DNA of 64,000 nt from Rubrivivax sp. (GTDB lineage: Bacteria; Pseudomonadota; Gammaproteobacteria; Burkholderiales; Burkholderiaceae_C), in the NCBI GenBank assembly GCA_022842595.1, contig JALHPF010000026.1, positions 1-64,000 of the forward strand, written 5' to 3'. Made by a program: the position numbers and the translations under genes. The notes below the pieces were generated by a model. The model saw only the letters and a program-made list of their open reading frames with translations, made no database searches and had not been told where the DNA came from. Shown piece after piece: positions 41,408 through 49,452 of the stretch. Position 1 is the first letter of the stretch, and each line of letters starts with the position of its first letter.

Positions 41408-43419
41408 GTGGCCACGCCTTGCGCAGCCGGGGCGCCAGACTCGAGCCCGACCGCCGGCGCCGTCCGTTCGCCGACCACGCCCCGGCTGTCCGGGCCCGAT
41501 CGCACCGGCACCCGGTAGCGTCGGTCGCTCAGCGCCAGCAGGCCGCCCAGGCCCATGAACAGCGTGCCTCCCCAGATCCAGTCGACAAAGGGCTTGTGGT
41601 AGATCCGGACCGTCCAGGTCTTCTCGTCGATGGCCTCGCCCAGCGACACATAGAGATCGCGGGTCAGCCCGCTGTCGATCGCGGCTTCCGTCATCGGCAT
41701 CTGCTGCACACGGTACAGCCGCTTCTCGGGGTGCATCGTGAAGGGCGTGCCCCCTTCGGCTTGAACTTCCATGTCGCCACGCAAGGCCACGAAGTTGGGC
41801 CCGGTGCGCTCGGACAGGCCCTTCAGGGTGAAGCGGTGGCCGGCCACCGTGACGGCGTCGCCGATCGTCATCTTCACGTCCTTCTCGGTCTCGAAGCCGC
41901 GCACCATGGTGACGCCGACGATGAAGATGCCCACACCCAGGTGGGCCAGCCACATGCCGTGGAAAGCGCGCGAGGCGCGGCGCAGCTGGCCCGTGCCGCC
42001 GCGCAGGCGCTGTGCCAGCAGCAGCACCGTGCTGCAGAACACCCAGGCCGCCAGGAACAGGCCACCGGCCACGCCGATGCTCCATCGCCCGGCCCACCAG
42101 GGCAGCAGGAGCGCCAGCGCGGTGCTGGCCAGCAGTGGCCATTGCAGCCGACGTGCCAGTTCCAATGCCGGTGCCGAACCCCAGCGGGCCAGCGGGCCGA
42201 TGCCCATCAGCAGCACGATGGGAACCATCAGCGGCACGAACACGGCTTCGAAGTAGGGTGGACCCACCGAGATCTTGCCCAGGTCCAGCGCGTCCAGCAG
42301 CAGGGGGTACAGCGTGCCGAGCATCACCGTGCACGTGACGGCAGTCAGCATGGCGTTGTTGCCCAGCAGCAGCGACTCGCGCGAGAGGCGGTCGAAGCGG
42401 CCGGCGAAACCCACCATGCCTGCGCGCCACGCGAACAAGGCCAGCGAGCCACCGACCACCACCCCCATGAAGGCGAGGATGAAGACGCCGCGTTCGGGAT
42501 CGGTGGCGAAGGCGTGAACCGATGTGAGCACGCCCGAGCGGACAATGAAGGTGCCCAGCAGGCTGAGGCTGAAGGCGGCAATGGCCAGAAGCACGGTCCA
42601 GGCCTTGAATGCGCCACGCTTTTCGGCGACGGCCAGGGAATGGATGAGTGCCGTGCCCGCCAGCCAGGGCATGAAGCTGGCGTTCTCTACGGGGTCCCAG
42701 AACCACCAGCCGCCCCAACCCAGTTCGTAGTAGGCCCACCAGCTGCCCAGGGCGATGCCGAGCGTCAGGAAGACCCAGGCGGCCGTGGTCCAGGGGCGCG
42801 ACCAGCGTGCCCACGCGGCGTCCAGCCGGCCCGCCAGCAGCGCCGCCACGGCGAACGCGAAGGCCACGGCGAAACCGACATAGCCCATGTACAGCATCGG
42901 CGGATGGATGACCATGCCCGGGTCCTGCAGCAACGGGTTCAGGTCACGCCCCTCCAGAGCGGGAGGCGACAGCCGAAGAAAGGGGTTCGAGGTCAGCAGC
43001 ACGAAGAGCAGCAGGCCGACGCTGATGAAACCCATCACACCGAGCACACGCGCCACCATGTCCAGCGGCAGGCGGCGGGACAGCAGGCTCACCGCCAGGG
43101 TCCAGCCCGAGAGCATGAACACCCACAGCAGCATGGAACCCTCGTGACTGCCCCAGGTGGCAGCGATGCGGTAGGCCAGTGGCAGATCGGTGTTCGAGTT
43201 CGAAGCCACGTTGAGGACGGAAAAGTCGCTGTTCACGAAAGACGTCATCAAGCTGAAGAACCCGATCGCGACGAAGGCGAACTGGGCCTGCGCAGCCGGG
43301 CGCGCCAGCGACATCCAGCCGATGTCGCCGCGTGCCGCGCCGACAAGCGGCAAGGTGCCGAGCACCATCGCGAAGAACAGCGCCACCACCAGCGCGAAAA
43401 GACCAATTTCAGGCACCAT
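41404..43419 (-). CDS. ccmF: Cytochrome c heme lyase subunit CcmF
   Basis: A 671-residue inner-membrane protein with about 14 helices. The tryptophan-rich WWD region is GWGGWWFWDPVENASFMPWL. Heme-ligand His regions are IHPPMLYMGYVG and ALIHSLAVAEKRG, and NSDFSVLNVASNSNTDLPLAYRIAA is the conserved CcmF entry block. It joins heme from holo-CcmE to apocytochromes. No ccmE gene is found next to it, although ccmE usually lies between ccmD and ccmF. It overlaps ccmD by 11 bases. Confidence 0.95.
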   Translation of the reverse strand: MVPEIGLFALVVALFFAMVLGTLPLVGAARGDIGWMSLARPAAQAQFAFVAIGFFSLMTSFVNSDFSVLNVASNSNTDLPLAYRIAATWGSHEGSMLLWVFMLSGWTLAVSLLSRRLPLDMVARVLGVMGFISVGLLLFVLLTSNPFLRLSPPALEGRDLNPLLQDPGMVIHPPMLYMGYVGFAVAFAFAVAALLAGRLDAAWARWSRPWTTAAWVFLTLGIALGSWWAYYELGWGGWWFWDPVENASFMPWLAGTALIHSLAVAEKRGAFKAWTVLLAIAAFSLSLLGTFIVRSGVLTSVHAFATDPERGVFILAFMGVVVGGSLALFAWRAGMVGFAGRFDRLSRESLLLGNNAMLTAVTCTVMLGTLYPLLLDALDLGKISVGPPYFEAVFVPLMVPIVLLMGIGPLARWGSAPALELARRLQWPLLASTALALLLPWWAGRWSIGVAGGLFLAAWVFCSTVLLLAQRLRGGTGQLRRASRAFHGMWLAHLGVGIFIVGVTMVRGFETEKDVKMTIGDAVTVAGHRFTLKGLSERTGPNFVALRGDMEVQAEGGTPFTMHPEKRLYRVQQMPMTEAAIDSGLTRDLYVSLGEAIDEKTWTVRIYHKPFVDWIWGGTLFMGLGGLLALSDRRYRVPVRSGPDSRGVVGERTAPAVGLESGAPAAQGVAT

Positions 43420-43624
43420 GGTTTTCTCCGGCGGCAGCTGTTTCGATGTCCAGGCCCTCGTCTTCCATCGATCGGGAGCGGGCCTCGCGCAATGCGCCGC
43501 GATGGCGCTGCGAGACCATGAGCACTTCCCAGGCCAGGGCAGCAGCCGTCATTCCGAACGAGCCCCAGACATAGAGGCCATAACCGCCCATGTCGATGAA
43601 GTCGGACAGGCTGTGCCAGTTCAT
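43409..43624 (-). CDS. ccmD: Heme exporter protein CcmD
   Basis: A 71-residue single-helix protein: MNWHSLSDFIDMGGYGLYVW then SFGMTAAALAWEVLMVSQR and a charged cytoplasmic tail. This is the standard CcmD form, which helps release holo-CcmE from the CcmABC complex. Its start overlaps the ccmC stop by four bases and its end overlaps the ccmF start. Confidence 0.85.
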   Translation of the reverse strand: MNWHSLSDFIDMGGYGLYVWGSFGMTAAALAWEVLMVSQRHRGALREARSRSMEDEGLDIETAAAGENHGA

Positions 43625-44397
43625 GACCCGGTTCCCGTCGGCCGCTGGTCCAGGCCGATGCACTGCTCCAGCACCTGCGTCCGGGTGCGGGCGAGGATGG
43701 CCGCTGCGCCATAGGCCGTGAAGGCACCAGCCAACAGCCCCTGGGCCCAGGCCATGCCGAGGGGCAAGCCGGAATCCGCAGCAGGGTCGTTCGGGGATGT
43801 ACCGGGCGAGCCCGCAGTGCACACCGCCCACAAGGTCAGCAGGGTGGCGCCGCCGGCCAGCGACAGCCCCGCGCCCAAGCGCTGGGCCCGCCTGGAATCG
43901 CCCAGCGCGACCTTCAGTCCCAGCAGGGCCAGGTAAATCAGCAGCAGCGCGGCTTCCAGGGTCCCCCAGGTGTCACCGGTCCACCACTGGCCGCGGACCG
44001 GTCGGTCATGCAGCGCACCGGTCCACAGCGCGATGAAGCTCATCAGGGCGCCGGTGGGCAGGGTGGCACCGGCCAGCATGCAGGGCAGGGCGTCGCCGGT
44101 GACGAGGCCCACGACGCCCAGCACCGCCATGACCGCGTACAGCACGCCTGACAGCCACACCGCCGGACGATGCAGCAGGGCGATGCGCTGGGCTTCGATC
44201 GCGCCGGGTTCGCCATGGGCCCAGCCCAGACCGAGCACCAGACCGGCCAGTGCCAGCGCAACAGCCAATGCCCACAACCAGGGCAGCACCCGGACCCCCA
44301 ACTGCTGCCAGGCCGCGGCGGTCGCAGCGGTGCTTCGGGTTGGCGTCGAGCGGCGCGTGGATGGGCGGTGCATGGCAGGGCGATCTGCAATCGTCAT
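43621..44397 (-). CDS. ccmC: Divergent CcmC-like heme-handling membrane protein
   Basis: A 258-residue protein with six membrane helices. QRIALLHRPAVWLSGVLYAV corresponds to the first heme-ligand His region of CcmC (LHVPAA in E. coli), and PTGALMSFIALWTGALHDRP matches the segment before the WWD loop. The loop itself reads RGQWWTGDTWGTLEAALL instead of WGTWWVWDxRLTSELVL. The second external His (HYSVEWWNTLHQ in E. coli) has no counterpart (CTAGSPGTSPNDPAADSGLP). Heme handling may therefore differ. Position before ccmD supports the assignment. Confidence 0.72.
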   Translation of the reverse strand: MTIADRPAMHRPSTRRSTPTRSTAATAAAWQQLGVRVLPWLWALAVALALAGLVLGLGWAHGEPGAIEAQRIALLHRPAVWLSGVLYAVMAVLGVVGLVTGDALPCMLAGATLPTGALMSFIALWTGALHDRPVRGQWWTGDTWGTLEAALLLIYLALLGLKVALGDSRRAQRLGAGLSLAGGATLLTLWAVCTAGSPGTSPNDPAADSGLPLGMAWAQGLLAGAFTAYGAAAILARTRTQVLEQCIGLDQRPTGTGS

Positions 44398-44439
44398 GCC
44401 GATGTCTGCGCGTGCTCTGGCCGGTTTTCCGGCTCTCGT

Positions 44440-44469
44440 TTCCGGGAAGTGGTCCACCGATTCCGGGAA
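44440..44469. repeat. Two TTCCGGGAA repeats 21 bp apart upstream of ccmC
   Basis: TTCCGGGAA occurs at 44440-44448 and 44461-44469, two helical turns apart, between the triheme cytochrome gene and ccmC. A third copy lies within an inverted repeat at 48213-48230. The pair may be regulator binding sites or, since the copies can pair with one mismatch, an RNA hairpin between the two genes. Confidence 0.45.
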
Positions 44470-44474
44470 ATCGA

Positions 44475-45503
44475 TCAACCCGGCGGCTTGAAGAAAGCGC
44501 GCTGGACGTACTCGCCGACAGCGGCGATCTCGGCAGGCCGGAGCACGGTCTTCCAGCCGGGCATCGACGTCCCGGGCAGGCCATCGCGGATGACGGTCTG
44601 CAGCCGCGCCGCCGGCATGCTGCGCTGGTCGTACTGGGTCAGGTCGCGCGCCTTGGGATCCATGAACTGGCCGATCCAGTTCTTGCCCGTTCCGTCGGCC
44701 GCATGGCAGAAGGCGCAGTTGGCCTGGAACAGGGCCTCGCCCTGCTTGCCGCGGGGCGACAGGCCGGCCACCCGGGGCAGCACCTCGTGCTTGGCGTAGA
44801 TGCTTGCGCTGGAGACGGCGTCGGGCGGCGGTGTGTTGGGCTGCCCCGGGACGAACCCCATGCGGGGGTAGGACAGGGGGCGCGAGCTCCATGCCGGCCC
44901 CTCGTCGACGACCCGCGCGCGGTCATGGCACGAAATGCAGGCACCGACGAACAATCGACGCCCGGCCAGCTGCGGCCCATCGAGCTGTTCGACCGGCGTG
45001 TCCAGCGGCAGCTCACCGCGCGCAAAGGGAAAGGCCGCGGCATAGCGCTCGTGGTCGGGCCAGCCGTTTTCGGCCGTGTGGTAACGCGTGTTCGGTGCCT
45101 TGTGCTGCACGAATTCTCGAGCCACGAATTCGGCCACGGCCTGCAGTTCTTCTTCGCTCAGGATGCTGCGAAAGGACTTCATGGCGGTGCCTTCGCGGCC
45201 GTGGCGCAAGGCCAGGGCGATGCGAGATGGCGTCAGTTCGCTCCGGGCTGCTGCCGTGAAATCGCGTGGCATGGGCGTCAGGAACGTCGCGGCCAGTGTC
45301 CTGGCGTCGCCCGAATAGCCGTGGCAGAAGTAGCAGCGGAAGTTGTAGACCTTGCGGCCCAGTTCATGCCGGCTGCCGGCCGCGGCTTCGTGGACCGGCG
45401 CGGCCGTCGGCGTCGGCGGCGATGGCAGGCTACGGCTCCAGCTGTCGTAACCCGCAGCGGTCACCGACAGTGCCAGCACAGCCCCCATGAGGGTCCGCCA
45501 CAT
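44475..45503 (-). CDS. Triheme c-type cytochrome (repeated class I domains)
   Basis: A 342-residue exported protein with CYFCH, CISCH and CAFCH heme motifs. The first and third domains are class I folds with distal Met regions (GREGTAMKSF and GLPGTSMPGWKTVL). The middle one (FVGACISCHDRARVVDEG) resembles DHC/NapB-like spacing. It starts four bases after the upstream diheme gene's stop, and the two are related. Periplasmic; it probably carries electrons between the outer-membrane conduit and the respiratory chain. Confidence 0.85.
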   Translation of the reverse strand: MWRTLMGAVLALSVTAAGYDSWSRSLPSPPTPTAAPVHEAAAGSRHELGRKVYNFRCYFCHGYSGDARTLAATFLTPMPRDFTAAARSELTPSRIALALRHGREGTAMKSFRSILSEEELQAVAEFVAREFVQHKAPNTRYHTAENGWPDHERYAAAFPFARGELPLDTPVEQLDGPQLAGRRLFVGACISCHDRARVVDEGPAWSSRPLSYPRMGFVPGQPNTPPPDAVSSASIYAKHEVLPRVAGLSPRGKQGEALFQANCAFCHAADGTGKNWIGQFMDPKARDLTQYDQRSMPAARLQTVIRDGLPGTSMPGWKTVLRPAEIAAVGEYVQRAFFKPPG

Positions 45504-45506
45504 GGC

Positions 45507-46532
45507 TCAACGCGCTGCGGTTGCTGGCCCCGCCAAGGGCTGGCGTGCCAGGATGAAGGCCTGGAAAACGTACTCGGCGACATCGGCCATCTGCTGAGGC
45601 GTGGTGACCTTGCTCCACGCCGGCATCTCGGTTCCCAGGCGGCCTTCGCTCACCGCGGCGTACAGCGCCAGTCGGTTGAAGCTGCTGCGGGACACATCGG
45701 CCACGAAGCTTCTGGGTTTGGGGTTGATGAAGTACGCACGCGGGCCTGCACCGTCGCCGCGTGCGCCATGGCAAGTGGCGCAATTGGCCAGATAAAAAGC
45801 ACCTCCGCGTTTGAAATCTCCCTTCAGACCGTTGGGGAGGCCGGCCGTCATGTCGACCTGCGCGGAGGTGGAAGCGGCATCGGCTTCACGACCGCCATGG
45901 GCCTTGGTGCCGGAGATCGGAGCGGCGGGTGCCGTGACCTGCACCCGGGAGTCGCCCAGCACGTAGGTCTGGTGCACATGTTCGGCCAGCAGCCGGATGT
46001 CGGTCTCGGACAGCTGCGTCTTCCAGCTGACCATGGCCGTGCCCGGCCGGCCATGCGTGATGGCGGCGGCGATGCGTTCAACATTCAGTTCGCGTTTCGA
46101 ATCGGCGGAGGTGAAGTCGCGCGGCAGGGTCGACAGCGAGCCGGTCGCCCGGCTGCGGCCATCGCCCTTGTCGCCATGGCAGACCGAGCAGTAGTTGTGA
46201 TACAGCACCGGCGCCTGGGAAGCTCCGGCCCGCGGCCTGGCGGAAGCGGGTGGCGCGAGCGGGCTCGCGGACGCGGCCACGGACGCGAGTGTTGGCGCAG
46301 GCGTTGGCGCAGGCGCAGGCGTTGTGGCAGGCGTTGGGGCCGCTGCCGGCACGCCGACCGCCGCGGGAGGTGCCGTGGCCGCGGTGGTGGCCCAGAGCAG
46401 CAGGGTGAAGCCCGACCACCCCCTGCGCACATTCGCAGCGAGACGCCGATGCAGGTTTTCGCGCAACGACGGGCGCGTGGGACGGCGCTTCCACCCGTGC
46501 GCAGCGCAGGCCTCGGGAACAGCAGCTTGCAT
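45507..46532 (-). CDS. Diheme c-type cytochrome
   Basis: A 341-residue protein with an N-terminal membrane anchor or signal (GWSGFTLLLWATTAATAPPA), an 80-residue Pro/Ala/Thr linker and two class I cytochrome domains: YCSVCHGDKGDGRSR with distal Met in GRPGTAMVSWK, and NCATCHGARGDGAGP with GRLGTEMPAWSK. The start at 46532 has GGAG ahead. It is the first gene of the left arm, downstream of a sigma-54 type promoter at 46575-46590. Confidence 0.85.
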   Translation of the reverse strand: MQAAVPEACAAHGWKRRPTRPSLRENLHRRLAANVRRGWSGFTLLLWATTAATAPPAAVGVPAAAPTPATTPAPAPTPAPTLASVAASASPLAPPASARPRAGASQAPVLYHNYCSVCHGDKGDGRSRATGSLSTLPRDFTSADSKRELNVERIAAAITHGRPGTAMVSWKTQLSETDIRLLAEHVHQTYVLGDSRVQVTAPAAPISGTKAHGGREADAASTSAQVDMTAGLPNGLKGDFKRGGAFYLANCATCHGARGDGAGPRAYFINPKPRSFVADVSRSSFNRLALYAAVSEGRLGTEMPAWSKVTTPQQMADVAEYVFQAFILARQPLAGPATAAR

Positions 46533-46574
46533 CGGGGTTCTCCAGTCGCTCCGTCGCTTTCCTGAAGCCTGAGC

Positions 46575-46590
46575 TGCAAGTTCTTTGCCA
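46575..46590 (-). promoter_or_regulatory. Sigma-54 (-24/-12) promoter, left arm
   Basis: Minus strand TGGCAAAGAACTTGCA matches the consensus TGGCACG-N4-TTGCW with exact spacing and an intact TTGCA -12 element. It ends 43 bases before the ATG at 46532. It is back to back with a second such promoter at 46609. Confidence 0.7.
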
Positions 46591-46608
46591 CTGCGCGGCG
46601 CGACGGAC

Positions 46609-46624
46609 TGGCACAGCACTTGCG
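46609..46624 (+). promoter_or_regulatory. Sigma-54 (-24/-12) promoter, right arm
   Basis: TGGCACAGCACTTGCG has both invariant blocks (TGGCAC and TTGC) at exact spacing, 30 bases before the ATG at 46654. An activator of the NtrC/EBP class would be needed; none is encoded in the window. Confidence 0.72.
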
Positions 46625-46653
46625 CTCGAAGCGCTGCCCGATGGAGACCCGTG

Positions 46654-46977
46654 ATGCCCCTCATACCGTTCGCGTTTCCCGCCCGATCCCTTCTCGTCTT
46701 CGGACTGGCGGGGTGCCTGGCCGCACCGGCCTTTGCCGCCGATGGCCACACCGTCTACGGCAAGACCTGTGCGGCCTGCCATGCCAGCGGCGTGGCCAAC
46801 GCGCCGAAGCTCGGTGACAAGGCGGGCTGGGCGCCCCGTCTGGCGATGGGCAGGCCGGCGCTGCTGACATCGGTGCTGAAAGGCAAGGGCGTGATGCCGG
46901 CCAGGGCTGGCCACGCCGGCCTGACGGACGAGGAGATCCAGGCCGCGCTCGATTTCATGCTCGCTGCCGTGAAGTGA
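46654..46977 (+). CDS. Cytochrome c5-like monoheme protein
   Basis: A 107-residue exported class I cytochrome with signal ARSLLVFGLAGCLAAPAFAA, heme motif TCAACHASGVANAPKLGDKA and the distal Met region GKGVMPARAGHAGLTDEEIQ. This is the c5 layout (short, no insertion). It is the first gene of the right arm and is expected to shuttle electrons in the periplasm. The N-terminal domain of the fusion protein at 53056 is the same type. Confidence 0.9.
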   Translation: MPLIPFAFPARSLLVFGLAGCLAAPAFAADGHTVYGKTCAACHASGVANAPKLGDKAGWAPRLAMGRPALLTSVLKGKGVMPARAGHAGLTDEEIQAALDFMLAAVK

Positions 46978-47002
46978 GCAGCGCGCACAGGAGGTGCCCA
47001 GC

Positions 47003-48163
47003 ATGAAGACCACGCCCCGGGGTGACAAGCTCGGAATGTGCGCCCCGCTTGGCAGGCGGCAGACACTGATGGGAGGCTTGGCCTGTCTGGCGGTGGCGTC
47101 CCTGCTCACGGCCTGCGGTCAGCTGCCGCAGGCGCCCGCGCCGAAACCGGCGAAGCTGCCGGTGTTCCCGCCCGAGCCCGACGAGCCCCGGTTCTTCTAC
47201 GAGCGCACGATCCGTTCCAGCGGCGACATCGTGCCCAACGACAGCAGTGAACTGAGGCGTCTCGTCACAGGCGAAGAGCAACGCGGCGAGCCGCTGTCCA
47301 AGCCCTATGCCGTGGCGGTCTATCGCGGCCGAGTCTTCGTCAGCGACACCGTCTCCCGCTTCGTTCGGGTGTTCGATGTGCCCGCGGGAAAGATGCTGCG
47401 CATCGGCGACGACGAGGGCGCGGGCCAACTGATCAAGCCCATCGGGCTCGACGTCGATGGCCAGGGGCGGCTCTACGTGGCCGACATCGGTGCCAAGGCC
47501 GTGATGATCTACGGCCCCGACGGACGTTTCCTGCGCAAGATCGGGGGCGAGAAGTGGTTCTCGCGACTGTCCAGCGTCACGGTCGACCCGACCGGCTCGC
47601 GGGTGTATGCCGTGGACATTGGCGGCGTCTCGTCCGATCGCCACCAGGTGAGGGTGTTCGATGGGGTCAGCGGCGAGCACCTGATGGACATCGGCAAGCG
47701 GGGCAGTGGCCTGGGTGAATTCAATCTGCCGCGCGACTTGGCCATCGGCGTCGGCGGCCGCCTGTATGTCGTCGACGGCGGGAATTTCCGGGTGCTGGTG
47801 TTCGACAAGGATGGCCGCTATCTGCAGAGCTTTGGCAGCGTGGGCAAGCAGTACGGCCAGTTCGCCAGACCCAAGGAGATTGCAGCGGATCGCGAAGGCA
47901 ATCTCTACGTCGTCGATGCGGCGTTCGGCAACTTCCAGATCTTCAGTCCCGACGGCGAACTGCTGCTCTTCGTCGGCGACCGCTCTGAACGCGATGCGCC
48001 GGCGCGGTACATGTTGCCTTCGGGTATCGCCGTCGACGAAGACGGCCGGGTGTATGTCGTCGATCAGTGGTTTCGCAAGATCGACGTGTACCGGCCCGCT
48101 TCGCTGCCCGCGGGCAGCGGACACCTCGTGTTGCGACCTGTCGCGACCGGACCTGCACGCTGA
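47003..48163 (+). CDS. NHL-repeat beta-propeller lipoprotein (NHL1)
   Basis: A 386-residue lipoprotein: GGAGGTG ribosome site, lipobox LLTACGQ. Five to six NHL blades follow, for example KPIGLDVDGQGRLYVADIGA, LPRDLAIGVGGRLYVVDGGN, RPKEIAADREGNLYVVDAAF and LPSGIAVDEDGRVYVVDQWF. NHL propellers are protein-interaction platforms, and this one faces the periplasm or surface. Two relatives lie at 56793 and 57806. Such propellers accompany porin-cytochrome clusters of iron-cycling bacteria; their exact job is not settled. Confidence 0.85.
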   Translation: MKTTPRGDKLGMCAPLGRRQTLMGGLACLAVASLLTACGQLPQAPAPKPAKLPVFPPEPDEPRFFYERTIRSSGDIVPNDSSELRRLVTGEEQRGEPLSKPYAVAVYRGRVFVSDTVSRFVRVFDVPAGKMLRIGDDEGAGQLIKPIGLDVDGQGRLYVADIGAKAVMIYGPDGRFLRKIGGEKWFSRLSSVTVDPTGSRVYAVDIGGVSSDRHQVRVFDGVSGEHLMDIGKRGSGLGEFNLPRDLAIGVGGRLYVVDGGNFRVLVFDKDGRYLQSFGSVGKQYGQFARPKEIAADREGNLYVVDAAFGNFQIFSPDGELLLFVGDRSERDAPARYMLPSGIAVDEDGRVYVVDQWFRKIDVYRPASLPAGSGHLVLRPVATGPAR

Positions 48164-48212
48164 AGCCACTCGCCGCAGCGCTGCACATGCGGCGCTTCGC
48201 ACACCTCTGCAG

Positions 48213-48230
48213 CTTCCCGTTTCCGGGAAG
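48213..48230. promoter_or_regulatory. Inverted repeat CTTCCCG-N4-CGGGAAG
   Basis: A 7-bp perfect inverted repeat with loop TTTC lies 50 bases past the NHL1 stop and about 95 bases before the -24/-12 promoter at 48325. That distance suits an activator site for sigma-54, but a terminator for NHL1 is equally possible. It shares TTCCGGGAA with the repeats at 44440 and 44461. Confidence 0.45.
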
Positions 48231-48324
48231 CGGTGTCCAGAAAGCGGGAGGTTCCACCGCATGTGCCGGCGCCTCGGGTGCGGTTTCGCAGGCACACAGC
48301 CTGGCTTCCGTGCGATGTGGCAAA

Positions 48325-48340
48325 TGGCACGCTTTCTGCA
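48325..48340 (+). promoter_or_regulatory. Sigma-54 (-24/-12) promoter before the tetraheme gene
   Basis: TGGCACGCTTTCTGCA matches TGGCACG-N4-TTGCW with one mismatch in the -12 element (CTGCA). It lies 75 bases before the ATG at 48416 and could start the long operon that runs to the window end. Confidence 0.65.
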
Positions 48341-48415
48341 GAACAGCCGGTGTCAAGCGGGGCATTGGGGAGTGCACGGCCTGGCGACTGTTCAACCAAC
48401 TTTCGAGAGGGCGAC

Positions 48416-49330
48416 ATGAAAATGCCATGGCTTTCAAGCCGAACGAGGTGGGGGGCGGCGTCCGCAGGTTTGCTGGCGGCGCTGCTCTTCACGGGGAGCG
48501 CGCACGTCGCGGCCCAGACGCCACCCCCAGTGGGCATCGCGACCACGAAACACAACCTCGGGTCCGGGGCCGGGCCTGCAGGCCGCAACCAGGTGTCGGA
48601 CACGGCCGAGATCTGCGTGTTCTGCCACACGCCGCACGGGGCCAGCACCGACGCACCAGCGCCGTTGTGGAACAAGCGGCTGGGCACCGCCGGTGCGCCG
48701 GCAGGTGGGGGGTCGTACACCACCTACGACACGTTGCAGACGCCGTCGCTCGACGGCACGGTCGCGCCGGTGGGGTCCATCTCGATGGCCTGCCTGAGCT
48801 GCCACGACGGCACGCAGGCGATGGACAACATCATCAACGCGCCCGGCTCGGGCGGTGTGCTCGCGGACGGCGGTGGCGTCGACGGTCGCAGCTACACCTG
48901 GTCGGGCAGCACCGTGAATGCCGCGGGCCGTTTGACCAGCGGCCCTGCGCTCCTGGGCACCGACCTGTCGAACGATCATCCGATCGGGATCCAGTACTGC
49001 GGTGGCGGGCTCTCCGGCGCCGGTGCGACGGTATCCGGTGCCTGCAAGGACGGGGACTTCAGAACCGTCCAGACCGCCCTGATCAACAGCAATCAGGTGT
49101 TCTGGGTCGACACCGGCGGCGCTGGCAAGCAGCGGACCGACCTGCCGTTGTACGTGCGCACCGACGCCAACAGCTCGCTCGGTCCCTTGGTCGAGTGCGC
49201 AAGCTGCCACGACCCGCACGTCAGCACCGGTCAGGCAGGCCCCACCACCACCGGGCAGGTGGCTGGCGAGACCTTCCTGCGCATCAGCAACGCCTCCAGC
49301 GCTGTCTGCACCGCGTGCCATGTGAAGTAG
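48416..49330 (+). CDS. Four-heme doubled-CXXCH cytochrome
   Basis: A 304-residue exported protein (GAGAGGGCGAC ahead of ATG). Heme motifs are ICVFCHTPHG, CLSCHDGT, CASCHDPH and CTACH. The N-terminal block (KHNLGSG, CVFCHTPHG, PLWNKR, then LLGTDLSNDHPIG) is the same as in the eleven-heme protein at 58885, so this is a short paralogue. There is no other enzymatic domain. It is probably periplasmic or exposed at the surface as part of the conduit. Confidence 0.88.
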   Translation: MKMPWLSSRTRWGAASAGLLAALLFTGSAHVAAQTPPPVGIATTKHNLGSGAGPAGRNQVSDTAEICVFCHTPHGASTDAPAPLWNKRLGTAGAPAGGGSYTTYDTLQTPSLDGTVAPVGSISMACLSCHDGTQAMDNIINAPGSGGVLADGGGVDGRSYTWSGSTVNAAGRLTSGPALLGTDLSNDHPIGIQYCGGGLSGAGATVSGACKDGDFRTVQTALINSNQVFWVDTGGAGKQRTDLPLYVRTDANSSLGPLVECASCHDPHVSTGQAGPTTTGQVAGETFLRISNASSAVCTACHVK

Positions 49331-49354
49331 CCAGGGAGTGACGCAATGAACGTT

Positions 49355-49382
49355 GGGGCCCGGCGCGACGGCGCCCGGCCCC
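49355..49382. terminator. GC-rich hairpin between tetraheme and parvulin genes
   Basis: GGGGCCCGGCGC and GCGCCCGGCCCC form a 12-bp stem with one mismatch and a GACG loop, 25 bases past the tetraheme stop. It lacks a T run, so partial termination or mRNA protection is more likely than full termination. Confidence 0.45.
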
Positions 49383-49452
49383 GGCGTTGTCCGCTGCGCT
49401 CGTCACAGCCGTTCTGCTTCCCCTCGAACCCACGACGCCCAGGAGACCCTGC

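Noticed and set aside
41287-43521. Plus-strand open frame of about 744 codons opposite ccmF
   Set aside because: Gln/His/Arg-rich shadow of ccmF. The ccmF frame has conserved WWD and His regions and overlaps its operon neighbours.
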